This document shows positions 35,519-45,417 of a DNA stretch of 64,000 nucleotides, in pieces. The stretch spans positions 1,393,501 through 1,457,500 of the forward strand of contig WPIO01000012.1 in assembly GCA_009760855.2 (NCBI GenBank). The letters are read 5' to 3'. The notes below the pieces were generated by a model, which saw only the letters and a list, made by a program, of their open reading frames with translations, was not told where the DNA came from and did no database searches. Positions within the stretch are counted from its first letter, which is position 1, and every line of letters starts with the position of its first letter. The DNA is from Cristatella mucedo. Taxonomy: Eukaryota; Bryozoa; Phylactolaemata; Cristatellidae. Both the position numbers and the translations under genes were made by a program.

Positions 35519-35690
35519 AGTTAGCTAACTCAACAGCCTCATTTATATATCAGTAGAAGAGCCATTGCAGCTATCACCCCACTTGTGTAGAGGGCAATAA
35601 AGAATTTGCCTGCTGCAAGACTCGAGCCCACGACCTCGATCGTGAAGTGCCGTGCCCCGCACCCCTCGGCTAAGGAAGCGGCCTGCTGCA
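35519..35690 (-). mobile_element. SINE-A, reverse strand, close to the MSP gene promoter
   Basis: Body CAACAGCCTCATTTATATA and antisense B box GACTCGAGCCC. It ends about 200 bp before the candidate 5' UTR exon. Confidence 0.65.
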
Positions 35691-35879
35691 GAGCCGCGCC
35701 ACGTGCCACAATCGGCCGCGCGAGTTGCACTTCTTCAACGCGCAGCTTCAACGCGGAGGAGCCGGCTCATAGCTGTTGCTTCGCGCCCAAAAAAAAGTCT
35801 TCAACACAGAATACGCGTGCCGCCGCACAACGCCGGCACACGACGAGGCGCCTGCTTGCAACAGTGACCTTTCTGCTTG

Positions 35880-36055
35880 CAGTCGCTCGCCTTTGACCGC
35901 TTCCGTTTCATGTTCGCAGCAGCGAATGCTGAGCACTCGAGCACGCGCACGCAGCGAGGTAAGTCTCGCGTAACGCACCGCGTCGTCCCTCGCAGCTTGA
36001 TCAGCCGTGCCCCGCCTTCATCCTGCAATTAGGAAAGGCGGCGCCAGTGTAAGCG
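35880..36055 (+). promoter_or_regulatory. Probable 5' UTR exon, short intron and start region of the MSP gene
   Basis: A consensus donor (GCGAG|gtaagt, exon end 35958) and a pyrimidine-rich acceptor (ccgccttcatcctgcaattag, ending 36032) define a 74-bp intron just upstream of the start codon at 36056. The upstream exon is GC-rich and has no long in-frame ATG, fitting a 5' UTR. No TATA box is evident. Confidence 0.4.
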
Positions 36056-38587
36056 ATGCACCTGGACTCGGCAATCGCATCGCTAGGAGATCGCACGTTA
36101 GTAGGCGGAGAAGACGTTGAAACCGCCTTCGGTACCGCGTGTACCGCAACGCACGGTCCGGCCGCTGAGGAGAAACGGACCGATTCTCCGACCGAAACCT
36201 TCAGTCAGACTATATCTATCAAGTAAGTTACTTTCGTGCCTTATATAACGGTGTGCCCTAAAGTAGAAAGTTTTTCTATTTCGTCGAGCACTCTCGCAGA
36301 CGATATTTTTTTCTGATTCACGCCCTTCTTCACTGCTTACAGCCCAAATGACGTCATTGCCTTCGAAGTCGTTGATCCGTCTGCCGAAACGAAAGCGAAG
36401 CTGAAACTAAAAAACCTGACAGAGCGCGCACTTCTGTACAAGGTAAGATTGCGCATGATTTGGCTCGAATAAAGGCACCAAGGGAGTCCTTCCAGTTGAC
36501 CTTCTGTGTTGAAGGTCAAAATGACGAATCCATTTCTCCTGCGTGCTCAACCAGCCAGTGGCATCCTTTTCCCGAGTGAAAGAGTTGAAGTTACAACCAC
36601 TTTAACGACAGGTCAGTCACAATATAATTAAATTTATTGTGAGATTGTGAGTAACTTGGTGAAAGTTAAAATTTATTTTGATTATTAGGTACAGTAACCT
36701 CCCGCTAAGTACGCACCAGTTTAAGTACGCATCCCGGTTAAGTACACATATTTCCCCCTAAGATTATGGGTTCAAGATTTATTAGTTAAACATGTCACGA
36801 ATCGTCATTTGGTGCAGATTTTGAAATGTCTTGCATTTGGCTTTGAGGGAGACCGCCCGGATCTTACTCTGAAATGATTCATAAGATTTCTTAAGAACGT
36901 TGAATGTATCGTCAGCTTCAATTTGAAGTTCGGAGCAAAGTAAATGATCCTCGATGTCGAGAACCTGCTTATAGAGATTCTAACCCCGAAATAAAACTCC
37001 ACTTTCTAAACCGGCATTGAGATTTCGAGGATACACGTCGTCATCATCATCCATCACACTTTCAACAATCTTCATCGATTCCAAAAGCTCGTCAGCATCT
37101 TCAATACCGTAGCAACATATTCTTCGTTGTTCTCGTAATAAACGTGAACGAAGCCTCCCAGTTCTGATGAAGCGATAGATAAATTCAATGCTTCAAGATC
37201 ACTTTCGGTGCCCAGATCTTCAAAACTGTCATCAGCCTGAAATTCTGGTTCTAAAGTCGTTAGTTCGGCCTTGACGAAAGCGTTTTTAATCGAGCATTTT
37301 TAGATTTATTCATATTTATTCTTGGTTTTTCGCTTTGGTTATGGCGAGGGATGCTGGTACAGGAAGGCTGGCACGACGCATGCTGTCAATTCAGACAACA
37401 AGCGTGTCCTCGAGCTCCCCTACAAATCGTCCAACTGACGCTCGAAAAGAAACTCTTCTCCTCTTCGCCTCTTCTTCAGTCATCAGGGCAGATCGTTCTT
37501 GGACCGCTTCACGGTTTTCCAAAATCTTTCGGATGGCGCCTTCGCTTACGTCGTACTCCCGCGCAACGACCCTCTTGTCATGATGTCATGTATCTCCGTC
37601 TGTAGCTCCACAAAGTCATAAAGACCACGTGGGTGTTACGCAGGAGAGTTTTGCATAGCGCACTCACAGCCTAAGCGGCTTTCGGTACGCATTCGGCAGC
37701 CAACAGACTTCGTCTCACGCAGCAAAGAGAAAGTGGGAAGCATAGCAGATTCAGGAGAGCAGTTGAGGTAGTGTGTAGCATGGAAGTAGCAGCTCATGGT
37801 GAGCCGTGATGGCACACTAGGTAAGGCGGTTGCTTTCACGACCTCGGTCCCGAGGTCGTGGGTTCGATTCCTGCGGTGGGCGATTCTTTATCGCCACTGC
37901 AAGCGGTGTTGATAGCCGTAAAGGCTCTTCTGTCGCTATATAAAAAGAGGCTGTTTAATCAGCTAGGATTTATTTATTTATTTATAATGGGAGAGACGCT
38001 TTGCTTAGCTTCGAGATGATTTCGCAGCGTTGAGACTCATTGAGGCGCTTGCCGTTTGGTTTCTTTGACATCGTAGCAAAATAAAAGCTGTGAGGAACGG
38101 GTAAATCAAAGGACAAACAGAAAGCGAAAACAGGGAAACACGAGGCAAGTCAATAACAAAACAACACACAGATGTTGAATGAATCCGTCAGATCGCGCGT
38201 GCGTGTCGCAATACACACCGTGCTGCCCGGTACAGGTAAGCGCTCCGGAAAGTTGTGCGGCATGCCAAACACCACGCACCTACCGGCTTAGTACGCACAA
38301 ACTTCGCAGGTTCAAGTTGCTTACTTAAACGGGAGACTACTGGTATTTATGAATTGCGACAGGCCTACAGGGACGTTTTCAAGCGCTTAAATGAGGGGAA
38401 AAAGAGAAACTTCCGGCATTTATGCGACCTTGAAACCTCGTTTCGACGCAGGTATAGACGCGAGCAGCGAGATGTTCCTCGTGCAGACGGCTCTTCTCAA
38501 GGACGACGAAGCCGACGCGCCATCGCCAAACGAGCTGTGGAGGGCGTTGCTGAAATCCACAAGACGGAGTGAAGTGCTGCAGCGTAG
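36056..38587 (+). CDS. MSP (major sperm protein/VAP) domain exons
   Basis: Four exons encode an acidic lead (about 50 residues) and a complete MSP fold. The strand pattern is [17 protein letters not shown], then [17 protein letters not shown], then [20 protein letters not shown], then MFLVQTALL and NELWRALL. This follows the VAP order, including the N-L-T-x-R turn and the P-x-S-G-I-L-x-P loop. Splice sites are good: AA|gtaagt, tgcttacag|C, AAG|gtaaga, gaag|GTC, ACAG|gtcagt, tttcgacgcag|GT, GTAG|gtaaag. The VAP FFAT-contact pair (Lys and Met in KFM) aligns with Met and Leu here (MFL), so classic FFAT binding may be altered. Intron 3 is almost entirely a Tigger-type transposon. If the downstream join fails, this would be a short MSP protein. 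Confidence 0.85.
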
Positions 38588-41500
38588 GTAAAGGGAAGGC
38601 GGCGGCGAGTGAGCTTTTTTGCGAGCAGAGGTGGTGGCGAGATCTCTTTCTTTTTTCCTTTTACTGCGAATAATGCTTAGCTCGCTCGCTTGGCTCGGAG
38701 CTCAGCCGCAGAAGAATCGAAAAGATTCAGCAAAAAGATGATCAGGGGCTGAAGGTCGTTTGCTATGGCGAGACTACGTAGCCTCGCTCGCGGCTACTAG
38801 CTCACGGCGCTCAAACAACGATCATTAGTAGTTGAGAATTGAGCGGCAGGGAGAAAAAACTGCTCTGCTCAAGTTGAACATTGTTAAGAATATGTTAAAT
38901 GCACCAAATTTCATTTCAATTTATGTGCGAATTAAAATAATCCAAGACTGTACTACTGCATATTTTACGTGTACATTTCTATCTAGATGGATCGATAAAT
39001 ACTGTAGGTCGATAAATACTGTATATCTATAAATACTGAACATCAGTCTCGATTCCGCTTTTTTCTGCTGGCAAACTTGGACTGTTTGACATCAATGCAT
39101 GCTGACTCTAGCACTTTATCTTATATTTGATCACAATGTATTAAACCCTGCATGAACCTCACTTTTCTCGTCGATTTGATATAAGTGCCTTCATTAGTTT
39201 GGGATTCAAGCACGTTAGCAAGCCGCGGAATTATGATGATGATAATTATTAGTAAAGTGATCAGTATTGACTTTGTCCAATACAGTCCTCATTTTGAGGA
39301 ACTGATCCAAGCGAAGCAGTGAATGAAGTAACAGACGCTGAAGTGACCGGGGGGGGGGATAGCAATAATCAAGGCCGGCTTTTTTACTTTCACGAGCTGA
39401 GAGCACCAGCAATAGCCTGAAGTACCTGAAGTGTTACTGTCATCTCACCAGATCCAGTGAGCGCGTCGCAACGGTCAACGTTCAACGTTCAACGTTGGCG
39501 ACAAGTAAAACCGCGTGTCTACTTCAGGCTCGCCGTTCGGGTCACCGGCCAATATTTAGCGACGGCAACGGGCGTTCGGGCTCGTGCAGCCTCGCCAGCA
39601 ACCAGCAGAGTCAGCAGGGCACTTGTCTGCGACAGAAAAACTCGATCGGCTGTCGGTTACGGTGAGTTGCCGCACTTTCAGTCACCATCCGCAGGGCCTT
39701 GGCTGAGCAGTCAGCGTTTGCAGTCTCTTAACACTATTTTTCTCTACTCACGTCGCATTCATAGGGATTCGCGGCAGTTGCTCCCAAGCAGGCCAGAGCT
39801 TGTCGCGTGCAGCGCTCACACGATGATTCGCTCCTCCGGGATCGTAGCTTCGTTTGCTAGCAGGCGTGACGTCACCGTCAGGAGCTGATGCCATCGAGCT
39901 CAGCCATCTGCCAAGCGCGTCCGAGCTGCTCTGCGCTGTGAGCATTGCACACGAGAACGAGTCGTCTTATTGCAGCGGGTGTGCAACCCTGCCGCGGCTG
40001 CATGCAGGTCACCAGTCGAGACCAACTTTGCATCATCTTTTACCCACGCGATTTCCTGCCGATGCGTTTTCCGGTACGCGTCTCTTTCCGCGATAAGCCT
40101 TCGAGAATTCGATCCCTGCGCTGGCTGATCGCGCGAGCTGACCCCGAGTGCTGCGAGCTGACCCCGAGTGCTTCGCGCGCCCCGAGGCAGCCGCTGCCGC
40201 AGCAATGCGGGCGGTGGTCAGAACTTCGCGGCGACGGATTGTCTCGGCGTCAGATGGCGACCGCGGTCGGTGGGCGGGGAGGAGCGAACAGCGAACGCTC
40301 GAGGAGCCCGCCTAGCGCGAGCGCCACCTTGCGGGCTCAAGCGACCGCCCCGCCGGCGACTGGAGGTCTCTTCGCGGATTGCTAGCCTCTTTAAAGGCGC
40401 TCGCCGCCTGCTGACCGCCGACTCGGCTCGCGTGGGAGCGCGCGGGAGCTCGCGGGCAGCGGCGGCCTGCCCTTTGTCCGTCGCAGCCTCCTCCGCGTCC
40501 CCCTCGCGTCCGGCGGGCCACGAAGCTGACTTGATGATCGCGCTGGCCTCGGCCGTGGAGGCGCTGTGCGGCGTCGGCTGGCGAGTCAGCACGAACGAGA
40601 TACGTCTCGGCAGCCTCGCGGCCCCGATTACTGCTGCTTCCATGAAGTGCGAGGCCACGTCGCGACAGCTGGACTCGCTGAGGGACGGCGTCCAGCGCTA
40701 CGTCGCTTCCTTGGCGCTGTGCAGCTTGGACGCCGAGATTCAGGTTTTCAGAAGCGATTACGAGGTGAGCTACGAGCCGACGCCAGACGGCGTCGTCGGC
40801 CCCCGCCGGATCGTAGGACCGAATCTTGGCGGCGGCGCTCTCGTGTGTGTATGGGGCATAGCTGAGGTACAGCTACGAGGCTACGCAGTTGGCGTTGCAC
40901 TTGGCAACTTTGCAGTCTTCTCTGGGCCAGCGCCGCTCGTCTCCTACGGCACTCGAGGAGGAGCGTGCGCCGCTGAAGGTCGCGGAAGGTGAACGCCGCG
41001 ACATCTGGCGTTGAAGGCAAACGGCCTCATTTCAGCAGAAGCGGCGTCAGAGTGGGCTGCCGGAGGCGAAATCAAATGGACAGCAGAATAACTAGCGCGA
41101 GCTTAATTTCTGCTGCACTAGCGTTGATTTAATTAACTAGCGCGAGCTTCATTTCTGCTACAGTAGCGTTAATTTAAGTGCAACTTTAAATTGCGCATCA
41201 GGTCGCAGGAAAGCTTTCGCGGCCGCGGCCGCGAAAGCTTTCTCAGCGGCTTCTGCCGCCGGCGAGGGCGTGCCCTCGTTTTGGCGTTCCGCTGTCGCGG
41301 CCTTGCTTGTTTCTGCCCATGTGCAATTAAACGCGATAGCGGCGCAGTAAAGAAAAAAACACACAACGCTCGCAGCGTTCACGTTTTTAAAGCGCCGCCT
41401 CGACGCTAAGGTCTCTCTGATCCGAGGCTCCCGGTGCGGATTGCTATCTAAATTCCTACCCGTTGTCTATTATATCGAGAGACGTGCAATTTGGGATGCA

Positions 41501-41941
41501 TCGCTGTTCTATAGGCTGCGTTTCCGATACTCGGGCAATGTCCTTCCGCTCGTTTCCATACGGTCCCCATTGGATACGTTGCCGCTTCGGCACGCGCTCG
41601 CGAACCTTCATTGCGTGCACCGCACCATGCGCGCCGCTTCGGTTGCTCGACCTCGGCGCGTTCCGTTCGCAGGATCACAAACGGCGCTGCTGCGCAGCAA
41701 CGCACGACCTGCGCGTGCAGTGCCTCACCCTGTCGGCGGAATTCAGCGTGGTATCGTGGCGGCTCGGCACGATCAAGCGAAGCTGGACGACGACAGCGAA
41801 ACGACTGCGGCGGCGACCGACGAGTCCCGAGCGCTGCGCGACAGCGGGCAGCAATAGCAACGGAAACGCTTACGTAAAGAGTCGGCGGCGATTGGCGCAG
41901 CTGGGTAGGGGTGCGCGCGTGCTGTCACCCGTCGCCCGAGA

Positions 41942-42003
<62 letters not shown>

Positions 42004-43167
42004 CGGCTCTTTCTCCGATCTGTACCGATGCGGCATCGTCCGACAGTCTCGTCCAGCGCGTGCGCGCGGCGCGCGCCAACGAAGCTAGGCGCGCGCATTT
42101 GAGCATCGATTCTATCGCGATCTCGTCGTTAAACACTCGGCCCTGGCCATGTTTATCTCAGGGGCTGCCGCCATTCGTCGCTGCTACTATTCGCTGCTAC
42201 TATCGCCGCCATTAGAATGTGGCAATCGCGCGTGATTTTGTTGGCCAGGTCAAGTTCGGCGAATGTTGAGGCACGGTATTCAATGATATTATTCCTATTA
42301 GATGCGTTTAGAAACCCATCGACATATTTCGATCCAGCCCTAACACCATCTCTGTTGTTGGCGAGTTTTTCAGAAGTTTTTGAGCAAATTAGAAAGCATG
42401 CGAATTTACCATTGCCAATTGTCGTTTCGCTTCGCACCGTTTCAACGTGTATGCGACTGCAGCCGTCGCATTCGCTGCGGAATAAATGTAAACATTTCAC
42501 TTTTAGTATTCATTTTACAAACCAATGTAGTAATAGCTGTTGATATATTGTCCAATGCGGCTTGGCTAGAGAGCGGGGCGGGGACGGCATGGGAGGGCAG
42601 TGCGACACTTTGCACAGCGTGTCCTGTTTGCCAGCTCTTAGCCGTGCTGGGCCGGGCCCCCAGAGGCATTTGGCTGCCTCTGACTACTAACTATCTGTCT
42701 GTCTGTGCAAATCATATCATAGGTCTTAAAAAATAGCAGCTTGGGGCAGGAAATATGAGCATAATTTGTCATAGGTTGACTGCAGTGCAGTTTTCAGCAT
42801 CTATCCTATATTGAGTGCCTCTGACTACAATTTTATTGAGATTTTCCTTCTAGCCATGTATGTATCTTCATCTATCACCCCAAAAAGCCACAAAGACTAT
42901 ACGGGTATTACGCAGGAGAGTTTTGTATAGCGCTCTCGAAGCCTAAGCGGCTTTTGGTACGCATTCGGTAGCTAACATCTCACGCAGAAAGGAGAAAGTG
43001 AGAAGCTTAGATAGGTCAGGAGAGCAGTTGAGACTGTGACCATGACCATGGAAGTAGCTGCTCAGGACGACTGGAAAAGATGCACCATAGTCAGCAGCTG
43101 GAGAGTAGATGTCACTACGTCAGAAGTGCTGTAAGATGCTGCTGGAGCAAGTACAGTGCTCTTTTTC

Positions 43168-43203
<36 letters not shown>

Positions 43204-45368
43204 CCCTTGAGCGACTGCAGATATATACTTGGCGGAACATCCGCCTCGAGCTACAAAGCGCCCGACAGCTCTCTCTCTCGCGCGCGCTCGCTCTCAGATT
43301 GCCGGCAGGAAAGGGAAGCCGTTCTGCTCTGCTGCGCGGTGCGAGAGCGAGCGAGCGAGCGCCTGCACCGGCAGGGGCGGCGCCGGCGCCCGCGCCGCGA
43401 GCAGTGCGAGCGCTCCTGCGTTGCAGAGGGCGAGCAGAGGCGGCAGCGCAGGAGCGCGCAGACCGCGTTGGCTGGAGCGAAAGTGCTGAGCGCAAAAGCG
43501 GACGCGACGGCCGACATCGCGGCGAAAGTTTACTCGGGACTCAAGCGGCAGCGACGGCAGCTCGTCTCGACTTGGCACAGGACGCTGACGCTGGCGACGA
43601 CGAACAGGCTGCCGGCGGAACTCGGCAGCAACGGTGGCGGCGAGGTGAGCAGGAGCCTCGCGATCGCAGGAGCGCGCCGCTCACTAATTGGAGCCGCCGC
43701 GCGTCGCAAGCTGTCCGGCTCCAGTTTCAGCGGCTTCTTCGACGTGAAAGCGGCTGATCGACGCAGAGGCCAAAGGTCAAATTTTGTCTAGCGTCACCCG
43801 CAGGGGCTCGCTTCCTATCCTGTAGTGCTTGGATCCCCTCAACGGGCCCTGTGGATGGCATCAAGGGGACCGTGAAGGTCAAATAGCATTTAATGGTGAA
43901 CAGAATCTTTGCTTAGCAAAACTTTGACTGGAAGTAAAATCTCGTAACTCGTTTTCATGTCGCTAAGACTCGAAGTTTCATATTCTTATTAAACTCAGGC
44001 AGCACAAATCATTTCAATGTCATGAACTTAAGAGCAGAATTTGGCGGCGAAGTATAATTGTATCTAATAATTTTGCATAAAGTGGCCATTGACTTTTGCG
44101 TTAAAAAATGAGTAACAATTTTCATACAATTCTTTGCTTTATTCATACTTGGTGAACTTAATACATTGTAGTAGGCCATCAAAGTATATTTATTGAATGC
44201 AAAGTTGTGTGTATGAGCTTATATGCATTTTCTAGGAAGCTGGCTCATAGCTTTACCAGATTTGAATGAATCCGTGACTCAAAAATGTTAAAACATTCTG
44301 GCCCACACCGATGGTAGATTTTTATCAGCCGCGTAAATCGAGAACTGCAATCTTATTTGTTCGTGTGCAAACATTTGTAATGGCCAGTGTTTGTGCTAGT
44401 ATGCGTTCATATTTTGTTCTACCTTTGCACGACGCGGTTTGCTTTACCGCGTCTACTCGGGATGTACTGCGGCAGCTGACGTCCTCGCAAAGCTGGCGCC
44501 GCTTCTTCACTCACTCAAGGAGCAGCACGAAACCGCGCTTATTCATCCATTCACGCACTGTTGCAGCGCGTCGCGCGTGTCGCGTGTCGTGTACGCCTCT
44601 CGCTGTCTTTCGTCATCTTCCGTCATCTCGTTGTCGGAACTTCGGCAGAAGCTGCTAGGCCGGGAAGTGCGAGCGATTAGTGTCACGACCTTTGACCGGC
44701 GACTGGCCTCGGCCTCGGTCGACTGCCAGCTGACGATTGGCGGTATGCGGAGGGAGCAAAAAGAAATCATGCGAGTTACCGAGAAGACGTCGGCAGATTG
44801 CAAGCAGGCAAAGCAGTACTTGACGGCGCTAAGTGAAGGTCAGGGTCTTTGCCGTTGCGGGCCCCCCGATTTCGAATGCGAGCAGGCGAAAGGAGAACTT
44901 GCGGGCTTGCGAGCTTCCGCAAGCTCGCTTGCGGAAGCTCGCACAGTTTAGTATTAAGCGTAGTTTAGATGTTGGCCACCGTCGGAATCGCAGGATTCAA
45001 ATTCGGAGGGCAACCCATAAAATAGCTCATTTTTACGATCATCGCACAGGCTTTACAATTACTTGCACTTTCAAATCTTTTTTAAAAGCTACGTGTTTGC
45101 AATAGCATTTGATGTATGACGTATTATTAAGGTTGACGTGCCGATTCCCGATTGAAATAAATTGCTCGGACTCCCAAATTGAGCTCAGCTGCACAATTCA
45201 TGTATGCTTGATGCGGTTGTAGGAAATTCCCCCCCTGGACGTTTCCTCCAGGACATTTTCTCCTGAGATGGACCCTACGACTTTTCCCCCCGACATTCCT
45301 CCCCCGGGGTAGGACATTTCCTCCCGGTAGGACATTTCCCCCCTATGTTGATGAATGTAAAACTAGGA

Positions 45369-45417
<49 letters not shown>

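Larger units (their letters stand above)
36692..38342 (-). mobile_element. pogo/Tigger-type DNA transposon, internally deleted and twice invaded
   Basis: The ends are imperfect inverted repeats: CAGTAACCTCCCGCTAAGTA on the left and, on the reverse strand from 38342, CAGTAGTCTCCCGTTTAAGT. AGTACGCAC motifs recur inside both. On the minus strand a transposase starts at 38072 ([20 protein letters not shown]). It is interrupted by a LINE 3' UTR and a SINE (37585-37965), then resumes with the CENP-B/Tigger helix-turn-helix ([18 protein letters not shown] at about 37550) and [14 protein letters not shown] near 37360. The DDE catalytic core is missing. The C-terminal region ([28 protein letters not shown]) ends near 36790. 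The element fills almost the whole intron between the last two MSP-domain exons. Confidence 0.8.

Noticed and set aside
37799-37875. A tRNA gene
   Set aside because: The A and B boxes are those of a SINE head. The cloverleaf is incomplete and the same body follows in several copies.
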